A DNA stretch of 64,000 nucleotides from Bacteroidales bacterium. GTDB taxonomy: Bacteria; Bacteroidota; Bacteroidia; Bacteroidales; WCHB1-69. This document shows positions 16,846 through 26,900 of the stretch, in pieces (the stretch's first letter is position 1; each line of letters starts with the position of its first letter). A program made the position numbers and the translations under genes. The stretch spans positions 1-64,000 of the forward strand of contig JAFZIP010000013.1 of the NCBI GenBank assembly GCA_017554325.1. Reading direction: 5' to 3'. The notes under the pieces were generated by a model. It did not search any database. It had not been told where the DNA came from and saw only the letters and a list, made by a program, of their open reading frames with translations.

Positions 16846-17629
16846 TATTATTATGTTTGTCATCATTCAAAAACAGGATGGGGGCGTCATCATTCTCGTT
16901 ATATACCAGATAGGTGAAATGAGTCAGCCAGTCGCCAGTGTTGTAATAGCAGGAAGTGTCGGTCAGCCGATACTCTATAGGGACATGCCGGTGGGCAAAG
17001 ATGAAATAGTCCACGGGTTCGGTTTGCAGCACTTGGCGGGCGTATTGGATTTGGAATTCTTCTTCTTTTCTGAAGATGAAGACATCAGGTTTGTGGGATG
17101 CGCGGCTGCGGGCAGAGAAGTGGCGTGCGATAGCAAAGGCGTGTCTCGGGTGCAACATACTGTAAAGCACACGGTTGGGCTTGTAGCCGAAGATGCGTTT
17201 GATGAGGTTGTAACGCCGCTGTTTACCACCGATTCCGTCGCCATGGCCGACAAGACAGCGCTTGCCGTTGATGATGAAAGCCTGCAGCTGATAGAAGACA
17301 TGACAGCCGAATTGCTCCTGAAAATAGTCCTGCACCCACATATCGTGGTTGCCGGTGAAAAAGTATATTTCCACGCCTTCCTCATGCAGTTCATACAGCG
17401 TATTGAACAGGCGGAAACAGCCTCTGGGGACTACATCGCGGTATTCGAACCAGAAGTCGAAGATGTCGCCCAAAAAGAAAAGATGTTGGATATTTCCTCG
17501 GTGGGATTCCAACAGTTGAATCAGCATAGTTTCGCGCTGTTTGCTATCCGCATCTTCCGGCATGCGCAAATGTGCATCGGAAATGAAAAGGGCGTTGCCT
17601 TGTATGGTAATGGGATGGTCAAACAGCAT
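16841..17629 (-). CDS. lpxH: UDP-2,3-diacylglucosamine diphosphatase
   Basis: Calcineurin-like phosphoesterase that cleaves UDP-2,3-diacylglucosamine to lipid X in lipid A synthesis, at the cytoplasmic face of the inner membrane. The 262 residues show the di-metal motifs SDAHL (Asp18, His20), LGDIFDFWFEY (Asp55), GNHDMW, GHGDGIG and FAHRHVPIEY. The family also includes Bacteroidetes paralogues of unproven specificity, but the neighbours (GT9 heptosyltransferase and acyltransferase) favour an LPS role. It is 14 bp downstream of the GT9 gene. Confidence 0.9.
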   Translation of the reverse strand: MLFDHPITIQGNALFISDAHLRMPEDADSKQRETMLIQLLESHRGNIQHLFFLGDIFDFWFEYRDVVPRGCFRLFNTLYELHEEGVEIYFFTGNHDMWVQDYFQEQFGCHVFYQLQAFIINGKRCLVGHGDGIGGKQRRYNLIKRIFGYKPNRVLYSMLHPRHAFAIARHFSARSRASHKPDVFIFRKEEEFQIQYARQVLQTEPVDYFIFAHRHVPIEYRLTDTSCYYNTGDWLTHFTYLVYNENDDAPILFLNDDKHNNK

Positions 17630-17643
17630 AGTGAAAAAGCGTA

Positions 17644-18654
17644 TTAGAATTTGTTAACCCAGTCGGCCACCTCAGTAGCGGGGATGTTGAGCATACATTT
17701 GAAATTTCTCCGTGGACACGACTTTCTACCCAGCTTGGAACAGGGACGGCAGTGCAGAGGGCAAACTTCGAAGTTGCGGAACAATTCGCGGTTGCCGGGC
17801 ATATATGGATACATGCCGAATTCGGGGATTGTACTACCCCAGAGCACCGCGATGGGCTTCTGAAATGCCGCTGCCACGTGCATCAGTCCCGTGTCCCCGG
17901 TGATGACACAGTCGGCTTGCTTGAGGATGGAACATGACTGGTAGAGATTGTATTTGCCACATCCGTTGTAGGCCCGGTCGCCGAGCGCGGAGACAATCTC
18001 CTCGCCCGTTTCGTACACATCTTTGCCACCCAACAGCATGATGGGCTTGTGCAGAATGCTGCCAATCTCCACCACCTTGGATAACGGAATTCGCTTGGTG
18101 GCATGAGCACCGCCCAGCACCATTGCCACAAAACCGTCCTCGAACACCATGGGCAGGTCTTCCTCGTCAAAATCCGCACCTTCAGGGATGAAGAAGTCCA
18201 AACCCTTATGGTCATTGTGCACATTGAGTGGGAAAACAGCTTCGAAGTAGCGGTCCACCACATGATTGTAGGGCAAGAAGTTCAGCTTGAGCCACACGCA
18301 AATATCCCTTTTGAAGGTCACTTTGTTGTATCTGAGATAAGGACGTTTCAGCCTGCGTGTCAGCTGGCGCGAACGATGGTTGTTGTGCAGGTCAACCACA
18401 CAGTCGAAATTCTCATTTTTCAATACCTCCACAATGGCTTTGGGGTTGGAAGTATCATATAGGTGTACTTTGTCGATGTATGGATTGGCTGACACCACTT
18501 GTTCGTGGGATGTCTTGGTCAGAAAATGCAGTTCAACATTCTGAATCTGATTTTTCATGGCTCTTACCACGGGCGTGGTCAGCACGATATCTCCGATGGA
18601 ACTCAATCGGATTACCAGAATCTTAATGGCCGACGGGGGTTGTAGTTCATCCAT
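17644..18654 (-). CDS. Glycosyltransferase family 9 (ADP-heptose:LPS heptosyltransferase)
   Basis: A 336-residue GT-B enzyme of the LPS core pathway. It starts with ILVIRLSSIGDIVLTTPVVRAMK, the classic GT9 N-terminus, and has the donor-site region MLLGGKDVYETGEEI, ITGDTGLMHVAAAFQKPIAVLWGSTIPEFGMYPY. The C-terminus has a Cys cluster (CPLHCRPCSKLGRKSCPRRNFKCM) that is usual in Bacteroidetes members. The exact position of the sugar added cannot be deduced. It lies between the acyltransferase (15 bp) and lpxH (14 bp). Confidence 0.92.
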   Translation of the reverse strand: MDELQPPSAIKILVIRLSSIGDIVLTTPVVRAMKNQIQNVELHFLTKTSHEQVVSANPYIDKVHLYDTSNPKAIVEVLKNENFDCVVDLHNNHRSRQLTRRLKRPYLRYNKVTFKRDICVWLKLNFLPYNHVVDRYFEAVFPLNVHNDHKGLDFFIPEGADFDEEDLPMVFEDGFVAMVLGGAHATKRIPLSKVVEIGSILHKPIMLLGGKDVYETGEEIVSALGDRAYNGCGKYNLYQSCSILKQADCVITGDTGLMHVAAAFQKPIAVLWGSTIPEFGMYPYMPGNRELFRNFEVCPLHCRPCSKLGRKSCPRRNFKCMLNIPATEVADWVNKF

Positions 18655-18669
18655 TTTGAAGATTTGTTT

Positions 18670-19815
18670 TTATTGTGAATTATGGATATTCGTATTGTAA
18701 TGATTGTCAACGGGTGTGGCGTAGATACGCAGCAGATAATCCATCATTTTCTCTTTCCCCACGTCCTGGATGATGGATTTTCTTTGCAGATATTGCTCGA
18801 AATTCTGTTTCTGATCTTCAGTATAATATTCTGCATAAAGATTGTTTCCATCCCTCATATCGTGGGCGATGTAGTTGTTGGGGTAAAGCTGGTAGTTTTC
18901 GTAAATCTGTTTGTCAATCAGTTTGCAGATGAAATAGAGTTTGTCGTTGTAGTTGAGTTCGGCGGGCACACTGTCCAGCTCTTCTTGCAGCGGCTTGCCA
19001 AGCACGAGGTTCACCCGGCCTTTTTGGTCGAAGATGCCCTGCTTGATGCTCTCAAAGTCCTCGCCCGGACGTTTTTCATAGTGCTTGCCGTTCTCGCTCA
19101 GGGCCATCTCACGGGCCTTCAGCTGTGCGCAGGGCTCGTATTCGTACGAAATGGCCATGGGGACGATATTCATCCTTCTGATTTTTTCTACCAGATCTTC
19201 GTCATGGCCCATGGAGACCATCTTCAGCAGGCCTTGCTTGGTGTAGTCGTTGCCATCCTTGGTGCGACCATCGCGTTGGGCAATCCAGACGGATTCGTGC
19301 TCCTCAAACAGGCTGTACTGGATGTAAGCGGCAAGACGTTGCGAGTTGGCTAACTTTTCCCGCAGGGAGCCGGAGCGGATAACCTTGATCATCTTGTTCA
19401 AACGACCTACCTCACCCAACAAAGGGGTTTTCAACAGGTTGTCGCCAATGGCAATTTTGGAAGTCTTCCAATGGGAAGTGAAAAGATAGTATTGGAGTAC
19501 AGCCGGATCGAAGGTGATGTCGCGGTGGTTGCTGATGAACAGGTATGCTTTTTCGGGATCGAGATTCTCAAGGCCGGACGTGAAAAAACCGTTGGTAAAC
19601 TGCTTGATGAAAGTTTCTATCCATCGCCTGATAAAGTTTGCCTGCACATCATCAACGGTTTGAAACTGGTCAAAGTCCCTTCTCAAATCATCTACGGTAT
19701 AGCCTGAAAGAAACTTTGACACGGCATCTTGGAATCCAGGTTGGTCCATGAGCCTGAAATAGGCTTCGCGGAATTCGCTTTGATTATAAGGCCGAATGTC
19801 ATCGAAATTATACAT
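18670..19815 (-). CDS. PlsC-like glycerolipid acyltransferase family protein
   Basis: A 381-residue acyltransferase-fold protein. The catalytic histidine is in ISNHRDITFDP. This is a variant of the HX4D box with one extra residue between His and the distal Asp, or with the immediately following Asp acting instead. WIAQRDGRTKDGND (about 180) and MAISYEYEPC resemble the other acyltransferase blocks. Bacteroidetes relatives are usually annotated as 1-acyl-glycerol-3-phosphate acyltransferase or glycerol acyltransferase; the acceptor is unknown. It heads the run acyltransferase-GT9-lpxH-era and has its own -7 box at 19845. Confidence 0.8.
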   Translation of the reverse strand: MYNFDDIRPYNQSEFREAYFRLMDQPGFQDAVSKFLSGYTVDDLRRDFDQFQTVDDVQANFIRRWIETFIKQFTNGFFTSGLENLDPEKAYLFISNHRDITFDPAVLQYYLFTSHWKTSKIAIGDNLLKTPLLGEVGRLNKMIKVIRSGSLREKLANSQRLAAYIQYSLFEEHESVWIAQRDGRTKDGNDYTKQGLLKMVSMGHDEDLVEKIRRMNIVPMAISYEYEPCAQLKAREMALSENGKHYEKRPGEDFESIKQGIFDQKGRVNLVLGKPLQEELDSVPAELNYNDKLYFICKLIDKQIYENYQLYPNNYIAHDMRDGNNLYAEYYTEDQKQNFEQYLQRKSIIQDVGKEKMMDYLLRIYATPVDNHYNTNIHNSQ

Positions 19816-19844
19816 GCTGAAAAGATGCTTTCAAAATCAACGTG

Positions 19845-19852
19845 CAAAGATA
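19845..19852 (-). promoter_or_regulatory. -7 box of the acyltransferase-GT9-lpxH-era run (TATCTTTG)
   Basis: TATCTTTGC on the minus strand, 29 bp upstream of the ATG at 19815. Confidence 0.6.
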
Positions 19853-19862
19853 ATAAAAATAC

Positions 19863-19891
19863 AAAAAAAAGCAGGGTTGAGCCCTGCTTTT
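19863..19891 (-). terminator. Intrinsic terminator of pnp
   Basis: Stem GCAGGG / CCCTGC (19871-19887) with loop TTGAG, flanked by A8 on the left and T5 on the right, so it reads as a terminator on the minus strand just after the pnp stop at 19913. Confidence 0.85.
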
Positions 19892-19912
19892 TCAACTATA
19901 ACTCAAATGTAT

Positions 19913-22255
19913 TTAGTCAAGTTCCGGGAAATCGGGCAGCTCAGGAGCGGCGGGAGCCTGCGGCTCTTCGCGTCTCGGCTGGGCCTCGCGGTTGTCGTTG
20001 TGCGGGCGACGGTCGTTGTTGCGCGGACCGTGATTGCCGTTGCGCGGGCCACGGTCACCACCATTGCGGCGGTCATTGCCGTTGTTACGAGGACCACGAG
20101 GGCCGTTGTTGCGCGGCTTCTCCTCGGAGTAACCTTCCGGCTTCGGAAGCAGAACCTTGTGCGACAGTCTGAACTTGCCGGTCTTCTCGTCAATCTCGAT
20201 GAGTTTCACCTTGATTTTGTCGCCGACTTTCAACACATCTTCCACATTGTCAATGTGTCTGTATGCGATTTCCGTCACATGCAACAAACCGTCGGTGTTG
20301 GGCAGGAACTCCACGAATGCACCGAAAGCGGTGATGGTCTTGATGGTTCCTTCATACACTTCGCCCACTTCGGGTTTGGTGCAGATGAGGTTGATGCGCT
20401 CGATGGCGGCGTTGATGTCGTCCACGTTGGGAGCTGCAATGTCAATGACACCGAAATCACCCACCTCCTCGATGTTGATGGTGGTGTTGGTCTCACGCTG
20501 CATCTCTTGGATGATCTTGCCTCCAGGTCCAATGACGGCGCCGATGAACTCGCGCGGGATTTGCATTTGGATGATACGAGGCACGAACGGTCTGTAGTCC
20601 TCACGCGGAGCAGGCATAGCCTCTTTGATTTTGCCGAGGATGAACATACGGCCTCTGTGTGCCTGAGCCAAAGCCTCTGCCATCACTTCAGGGGAGAGAC
20701 CGTGGATCTTGATGTCCATCTGGCAAGCGGTGATACCGTCTTCGGTACCGCAAACCTTGAAGTCCATGTCGCCGAGGTGGTCCTCATCACCAAGAATATC
20801 GGAGAGGATGGCGTATTTGTCAGAGCCCTCATCGGTGATCAAGCCCATGGCGATACCGGAAACAGGCTTCTTGATCTTCACACCGCAGTCGAGCAAAGCA
20901 AGGGTGCTGGCGCAGACGGTGGCCATGGAGGAACTACCATTGGATTCCAGGATGTCGGAAACGATACGAACCGTGTAAGGGAAGGTAGGATCGTCGAACG
21001 GAATCATGGGCGTGACGGCGCGCTTGGCCAAGTTGCCGTGACCAATCTCGCGGCGGCCCGTGCTACCGATGCGCTTCACCTCACCCACGCTGAACGGCGG
21101 GAAGTTGTAGTGCAGCATGAAGCGGCTGGAACCTTCGATCACAGCACCATCGATCATCTGCTCATCCAGCTTGGTACCCAATGTACAGGTGGCCAGAGCT
21201 TGGGTTTCACCACGGGTGAAAATGGCAGAACCGTGTGCGGAAGGAAGGTAGCCGGTCTCGATCCAGATCGGACGGATGTCCTCGGTGCCACGGCCATCCA
21301 GACGGATGCGCTCGTTGAGGATCATGTTACGCATGGCGTGATATTGCACGTCGCTGTAGTAACGTTTCACCATGTTTTCTTTCTCGGCACGCTCTTCTTC
21401 CGGAATGGTCTCCATGAATTCGGCGAGCACCTGGTCGAAAGCATCGTTGCGGGCTTGTTTGCCCATGAAGGACTTAGCGATAGCGTAAACCTTGTCGTAA
21501 GTCTCTTTGTTGATGCGCTCACGAATCTCTTCGTCGTTGGTTTCGTGGCAGTATTCGCGTTTCGGGAATGCGCCGGGAACTTTGGCGGCGAGGTCCATCT
21601 GGGCCTGGCATTGGATTTTGATGTTTTCCTGTGCGAAGTTCAACGCAGCGACCATATCTTCTTCGGAGATTTCCTTCATCTCACCTTCCACCATCATGAT
21701 GTTGTCCATGGAGGCGGCCACGATCATGTCGATGTCGGAGTTTTCCATCTGCTCAACGGTGGGGTTCACCACGAACTCGCCGTTCACGCGGCCCACGCGC
21801 ACTTCAGACACTGGGCACTCGAACGGGATGTTGGAAACGGCTATAGCGGAAGAAGCAGCCAAACAGGCAAGGCAGTCGGGCAGCTGGTTCTTGTCACCGG
21901 AAATGAGGGTCACGATGACCTGTGTCTCAGCGTGGAAGTTCTCAGGGAACAGCGGGCGGATGGCACGGTCAACGAGACGTGCGATGAGGATCTCATATTC
22001 GGAGGGACGAGCCTCGCGACGGAAGAAACCGCCGGGGATGCGGCCCAGAGCACCGTATTTCTCCTGGTATTCCACCTGGAGGGGCATGAAGTCGGTGCCC
22101 TCAACGGCCTCTTTCTTGCAACATACAGTTGCCAAAATCATGGTGTCGCCCATTTTGACGACAGCGGCACCGTCGGCCTGTTTGGCCAACTTGCCGGTTT
22201 CGATGGTCACTTCACGACCATCGGCTAATTTAAAGGATGTGTTTATTCCTAACAT
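19913..22255 (-). CDS. pnp: Polyribonucleotide nucleotidyltransferase
   Basis: Phosphorolytic 3'-5' exoribonuclease of RNA decay. The 780-residue protein has two RNase PH domains (about 1-540, including [18 protein letters not shown] and [15 protein letters not shown]), a KH domain with [22 protein letters not shown] (about 575-596) and an S1 domain ([21 protein letters not shown]). After S1 comes an unusual tail of about 70 residues, rich in Asn, Arg, Gly and Pro with recurring GPRNN/DRR motifs and an acidic Pro-rich end. Such a basic RGG-like tail could add RNA affinity. pnp follows rpsO, the order known from many bacteria, with a terminator hairpin between them. Confidence 0.97.
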   Translation of the reverse strand: MLGINTSFKLADGREVTIETGKLAKQADGAAVVKMGDTMILATVCCKKEAVEGTDFMPLQVEYQEKYGALGRIPGGFFRREARPSEYEILIARLVDRAIRPLFPENFHAETQVIVTLISGDKNQLPDCLACLAASSAIAVSNIPFECPVSEVRVGRVNGEFVVNPTVEQMENSDIDMIVAASMDNIMMVEGEMKEISEEDMVAALNFAQENIKIQCQAQMDLAAKVPGAFPKREYCHETNDEEIRERINKETYDKVYAIAKSFMGKQARNDAFDQVLAEFMETIPEEERAEKENMVKRYYSDVQYHAMRNMILNERIRLDGRGTEDIRPIWIETGYLPSAHGSAIFTRGETQALATCTLGTKLDEQMIDGAVIEGSSRFMLHYNFPPFSVGEVKRIGSTGRREIGHGNLAKRAVTPMIPFDDPTFPYTVRIVSDILESNGSSSMATVCASTLALLDCGVKIKKPVSGIAMGLITDEGSDKYAILSDILGDEDHLGDMDFKVCGTEDGITACQMDIKIHGLSPEVMAEALAQAHRGRMFILGKIKEAMPAPREDYRPFVPRIIQMQIPREFIGAVIGPGGKIIQEMQRETNTTINIEEVGDFGVIDIAAPNVDDINAAIERINLICTKPEVGEVYEGTIKTITAFGAFVEFLPNTDGLLHVTEIAYRHIDNVEDVLKVGDKIKVKLIEIDEKTGKFRLSHKVLLPKPEGYSEEKPRNNGPRGPRNNGNDRRNGGDRGPRNGNHGPRNNDRRPHNDNREAQPRREEPQAPAAPELPDFPELD

Positions 22256-22305
22256 AACAAAATTCAGCTAAATGGTTAAAAATACAGAGCAGCCACGTAA
22301 AAATC

Positions 22306-22343
22306 AAAAAAAAGGCAATTTTATAAAATTGCCCCTTTTTTTA
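22306..22343 (-). terminator. Bidirectional-looking terminator between rpsO and pnp
   Basis: Perfect self-complementary stem GGCAATTTTATAAAATTGCC (22314-22333) with an A-run before and a T-run after. On the minus strand it ends or attenuates rpsO transcription before pnp, as at the rpsO-pnp junction of other bacteria. Confidence 0.85.
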
Positions 22344-22361
22344 TAAAACGTTTTTCTGAAA

Positions 22362-22631
22362 TTATTTTCTAAGACCTAACTCTTTGATGAGTGCTCTGTA
22401 GCGTTCAATATCTTGTCTCTTCAGATATTCGAGCATTTTCTTTCTCTTACCTACCAAGTTGATCAAGGCGCGTTTCGTCACTTTGTCGCTGCCGTAAGTC
22501 TTCACATGCTCGGTGAGGTGTTTGATACGGTGGGTGAAAAGTGCCACTTGTGCCTCGGGAGAACCGGTGTCGGTTGCACTCTTACCGTATTTTTCAAAAA
22601 TTTCTTTCTTTACTTCGCTTGTTAAATACAT
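22362..22631 (-). CDS. rpsO: 30S ribosomal protein S15
   Basis: An 89-residue primary 16S rRNA binding protein. It contains the family signature: TGSPEAQVALFTHRIKHLTEH, then GLVGKRKKMLEYLK-like LVGKRKKMLEYLKRQDIERY, and ends LGLRK. Full length. It lies upstream of pnp in the conserved rpsO-pnp order and is preceded by a strong -7 box at 22682. Confidence 0.98.
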   Translation of the reverse strand: MYLTSEVKKEIFEKYGKSATDTGSPEAQVALFTHRIKHLTEHVKTYGSDKVTKRALINLVGKRKKMLEYLKRQDIERYRALIKELGLRK

Positions 22632-22681
22632 AATTTAAACATCTAATTTTTAATACTTTTTACCTTTCTTTTTTCGGGCGG

Positions 22682-22689
22682 CAAAAGTA
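22682..22689 (-). promoter_or_regulatory. -7 box of rpsO (TACTTTTG followed by CCGCC)
   Basis: TACTTTTGCCGCC on the minus strand, 50 bp upstream of the rpsO ATG, in an AT-rich gap. Confidence 0.65.
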
Positions 22690-22768
22690 GTGTTTTTTTT
22701 TATATGTTTTTATTTATTATAGAAAATTATTTTTCAGGCTTTGAAGCACGTCTGTGGGGAGGATGTTA

Positions 22769-23290
22769 TCAGGACAGGTACATCTCGATCAGTCCTTCCG
22801 GCGCAAGGATGTGCAGCACGCGGTTGTCGCGGTCCACTTGAGTGATAAATTGCTGGCTGGCAGGGATTAGCACTTCCTTGTCGCCGTGCGCCACCACCAT
22901 GATGGGGTTGTTGCTCACCTCCAAAAACTCGCGGCAGGTGCCCACTTCGCCGAAAAGATCGTCCATGACCTTGAAACCGATAACCTCATGGAAGTAGAAG
23001 CGGTTGCCCGGCAGTTTCGGGAGGTCGCTGATGGGCAGATACAGCTCCACGCCCACAAAGTCGCGCGCCTCGTTGGCGTTCACGCCGGCAAATTGGATGA
23101 TGAACTGGTTGTTGCCCCGGTAGATGATCTCTTCGATGGAGTAGGGGATCTTCTCGCCGTCAAGGTCCAGGAAGACGGCCGGAAGCTTGGCATAATTTTC
23201 CGGGTTGTCGGTATCAAAAAAGGCACACAGGCCTCCTTTCAGTCCGAAAGGTTTGGTCAGTGTGCCCAAATAGAAGAATTCGTTGTCCAT
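22769..23290 (-). CDS. rimM: 16S rRNA processing protein RimM
   Basis: Ribosome maturation factor for the 30S head. The 173 residues have the N-terminal YLGTLTKPFGLKGGL motif and the PRC-barrel C-terminal half with IGFKVMDDLFGEVG and EVLIPASQQFI. Its ATG overlaps the rpsP stop codon as TAATG (23288-23292 on the minus strand), so translation is coupled to S16. Confidence 0.96.
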   Translation of the reverse strand: MDNEFFYLGTLTKPFGLKGGLCAFFDTDNPENYAKLPAVFLDLDGEKIPYSIEEIIYRGNNQFIIQFAGVNANEARDFVGVELYLPISDLPKLPGNRFYFHEVIGFKVMDDLFGEVGTCREFLEVSNNPIMVVAHGDKEVLIPASQQFITQVDRDNRVLHILAPEGLIEMYLS

Positions 23291-23865
23291 TATGCTTCAG
23301 GAGCGGCTTCTTCGGTTGCGGGAGCTTCTTCAGCAGCGGCAGCGGCTTCTTCAGCAGCCTTGGCGGCAGCCTCTTCTTCAGCGGCTTTAGCGGCAGCAGC
23401 TGCGATTTCTGCGTTGCGGGCAGCAATCTTAGCCGACATGGCTTCCTTAACCTTCACTTCTTCAGCAATACGTTTCTTCACGATGTCGCGTTTCTTGTCA
23501 GCTTCCTCACGCATGACGTTGCTGAGCTTGCTGTTCTTCTCCTGCTTCCAGGCTTCGAAACGTTTTTGAGCCTCGGTCTCGGAGAAAGCGCCTTTGGCGA
23601 CGCCGCCTCTGAGGTGCTTCATCATGTAAACGCCCTCGCGTTTGAGAATCGAACGGGCGGTATCAGAAGGCTGAGCACCTGCTTCCAACCAATACAAAGC
23701 ACGTTCAAAGTTGATGTTGAGCGTTGCGGGATTGGTCAGTGGGTTGTATGTGCCAAGATCTTCAATAAAACGTCCGTCACGTGGTGCACGACCATCCGCA
23801 ATTACGAGATGATAAAAAGGTTGGTTCTTTTTACCTCTTCTCTGTAATCTGATTCTTGTTGCCAT
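23290..23865 (-). CDS. rpsP: 30S ribosomal protein S16 with Ala/Glu-rich extension
   Basis: The first 80 or so residues are S16: MATRIRLQRRGKKNQPFYHLVIAD, then DLGTYNPL and ALYWLEAGAQPSDTARSIL. The protein is 191 residues, about twice the usual length. The second half is a charged helix (KKRIAEEVKVKEAMSAKIAA) followed by an Ala- and Glu-rich stretch of about 45 residues. Bacteroidetes S16 proteins often carry such tails. It is translationally coupled to rimM. Confidence 0.97.
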   Translation of the reverse strand: MATRIRLQRRGKKNQPFYHLVIADGRAPRDGRFIEDLGTYNPLTNPATLNINFERALYWLEAGAQPSDTARSILKREGVYMMKHLRGGVAKGAFSETEAQKRFEAWKQEKNSKLSNVMREEADKKRDIVKKRIAEEVKVKEAMSAKIAARNAEIAAAAAKAAEEEAAAKAAEEAAAAAEEAPATEEAAPEA

Positions 23866-23932
23866 AAAAATTTGGTTTAATGTTAATTAAATGAATTATA
23901 CCAATCAGGAACTCTGTCCTTTTTTGGGGCGG

Positions 23933-23940
23933 CAAAAATA
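23933..23940 (-). promoter_or_regulatory. -7 box of rpsP-rimM (TATTTTTG followed by CCGCC)
   Basis: TATTTTTGCCGCC on the minus strand, 67 bp upstream of the rpsP ATG and back-to-back with the plus-strand promoter at 23968. Confidence 0.65.
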
Positions 23941-23967
23941 CATTTTTTTTTGAATCAGCAATTTTAT

Positions 23968-23975
23968 TATTTTTG
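23968..23975 (+). promoter_or_regulatory. -7 box of the TolB-like gene (TATTTTTG)
   Basis: TATTTTTGCC ends only 14 bp before the ATG at 23990 and 5 bp before a TTG at 23981, so the transcript would have a very short leader. Confidence 0.6.
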
Positions 23976-23989
23976 CCCTCTTGAAAAAG

Positions 23990-26900
23990 ATGACAAACAG
24001 GACCTGCCCATCATATCGTAAACGGCTGTTTCACATATTGCTCTGTATGTGCCTCGGTCTCTCGCCGCTCTTGTCGCGTGCGCAGTTCTACAACGGCTCG
24101 CAGATCAGTTTCGGCAAGAACCGCGTGCAACACCAGAACTACAACTGGCAGTACATGCGCGCTGAGCAATATGATGTCTATTATTATCCAACAGGCAAGG
24201 CTTTGGCACAATATGTCTATTACAAGGTCCCGCAAGTCCTCTCGGAGATTGAGGAGATGCTGCATTATAACTCCAAACGTAAATTGCAGCTCATCGTCTA
24301 TAACACGCAGGAGGATTTCCGGGAGTCCAACTTCGCATACGACGACGATGATTTTTACAACCAGGGCGGCGTGACCAATGTCTATGGCACGAAAATCTAC
24401 ATCTACTTTGATGGCAACCGCGCCCACCTCGACAGGATGATCCGCAGCGGTGTCATGAACGTGTATGCGCATTGGCTCGTGCAGGGCGCGACGGTGGGCT
24501 CCAACATGACCTACGACTATCTGATGGATGTGTCCAACTGGTATTTCAGCGGATTGGCTTCCTATTACGGAGAATCGTGGAACAGCGATGTCGATGCGCA
24601 CGTGAAGGACGGCATCCTGACCCAGCGCTACGCCGACTTCGACGACCTCTCGCCGCGCGACGCCACCTACGCCGGCCACTCTTTCTGGAAATACATTGCG
24701 GACACCTACGGGATGGACGCCATCCGCAAGATTCTCTACACCACTCGCGCTACCAAGAGCATGTCAAGAGGTTTTACCTACGCGACCCAAGTGCCATACC
24801 AGACGCTCCTGTACAGCTGGTACAAGTACTACTGCGTGATGTATTACCCCGATTTGGAGCGGCAGATGCCGAAAGGCAACGGTATTGTGAACCGCCCGAG
24901 GGCCAAGCGTGAGTACACCGATTTTCACTTTGCCCCTGATGGCAAAAGCTATGCATACGTGACCAACGAGGCGGGGCAGGTGCGCGTGTGGCTGAAGGCG
25001 GAGCATGACAAAAAACCGAAGTGCATCCTCAAACGGTTTCAGAAAATCGAAGACAACCCGGATCTTACTTATCCATTGTTAGCTTGGCATCCGCAAGAGC
25101 CTATTCTCGGTATGACTTTTGAGTCGAAAGGCCACTGCTATTACTATCCATACGATGTAACCACCCGCAAATGGCAGAAACGGTTCTTGGTGGATGTGGA
25201 GAAAATCACCTCTTGGTGCTATTCCGACGATGGCAAGATGATGCTGTTTTCGGGTTTCAAGAACGGACAGTCCGACCTTTTTCTGTATAGCTTCCTTTCG
25301 CGATCGTTCCAAAATCTGACCAACGATTTTTATGACGACTATGCTCCCATCTTTGTGCGCGATCAACAGCAGATTGTCTTTTCGTCCAACAGGCCAAGGG
25401 ACACAATTATGTTGAAAGACGGGATGATGGAAGCTACGCCGCAGCCGACGTATGATCTTTTTCTCTACTCATTTGCCCAAAATGACCCGGCCCTGCTTCG
25501 TGTCACGGATTCCGAGTTGGGCAACAACTACGAGGCACGTCGTGTGGACCGCGACCGTATAGTGTTTTTAGGAGATGAGAGCGGCTATGTGAACCAGTAT
25601 GTCGCCCGCTTCGACAGTACCATCAGCCGCATCGACACGGCCATACACTACATGTCGTTTGCCACCACGCACCCGCTGACCGACGTGGGCGTGAGCGTGC
25701 TGGAACACGATTTTGACATGGAAAACCAACAGACAGCAACGGTCACGTTGATGAACGGGGCCCAGAATATCCATGTCAAAGATTTGGATTTGGACCAGAA
25801 TCCGAAAGTGGAGCCCTCATTTTTCCATCAGAAGATTTTGCTGGAGAAAGAAAGAGAGATAGCGAAGAATAAGCCCGATACTTTGCCGGTAGATAGTTTG
25901 GCTCAAGATTCTCTGCAAAAGGAAGAGAAATTCCAGATACCAGTCGGCAGTGGCTATCGGGTGCAGTATTCCATCAACAAAGTCATTACGCAAGCCGACT
26001 TCAGTTTCCTGAATACCTCGTACCAGCAATTTGAAGGCGGCACGTCGCCCATCTATCTCAACACGGGATTCAATGCTCTTTTCATGTTGGGAATAAACGA
26101 TTTGTTCGAGGACTATCGCGTCGCCGGAGGTTTCCGTGTGGGCGTGAACCTCAACAGCTACGAGTTTATGCTGAGTTATGAGAATTTGGCCCGGCGCCTT
26201 GATCGTCAGATCGTGGTGTATCGGCAATCCATTACCTCTAGCATCAACGATTATGTTTACAAGCAGCGTTCCAACAGTTTGTTCTACATCCTCAAGTTTC
26301 CGTTCAATAAAATCCATAGTGTGCGCTTGACGCTGAATGGGCGTTATGAGTCGAATGTGATTGGCGCGTTGAGTGACAACACTTTGCAGATGCCGGAGGA
26401 GCGTCATCTCTGGGCTGGCGTGAAACTGGAGTACATCTTTGATTCGTCGAAAGAGCTATATACCAACCTGTGGCGCGGCACCAAGATGAAGATTTTCGCC
26501 GAATACAACCAGCGTGCGGAAAGGGAGACGCAGAACTTGTTGGTGGTGGGTTTGGATGCACGCCACTCGTTCAAATTGTACAAGAACATGACCTTTGCGG
26601 TGCGTTTAGCTGCTTCCGCTAACACGGGCTCAGCGCGACTGGTGTACTACATGGGCGGTGTGGACAACTGGATCAATGCCAAGTTCAACAGCGACATTTG
26701 GGTGGATCAATCGAAAAACTATGCCTACCAGACGCTGGCCACCAACATGCGCGGGTTCAAGCAGAACATCCGCAACGGCACATCCTTTGTGTTGTTGAGT
26801 GGTGAATTACGTGTACCCTTCGTGCAACTCATCATGGGTCACAAGGTCTCTTTCAACTTCCTGAACTCCCTCCAATTGAACATTTTTGGCGATTTCGGGA

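Noticed and set aside
19796..22228. An 810-codon open frame opposite pnp
   Set aside because: It is the shadow of pnp on the other strand: pnp has full PNPase, KH and S1 motifs and this frame has none. It is His/Asp/Val-rich, as expected from antisense of high-GC codons.
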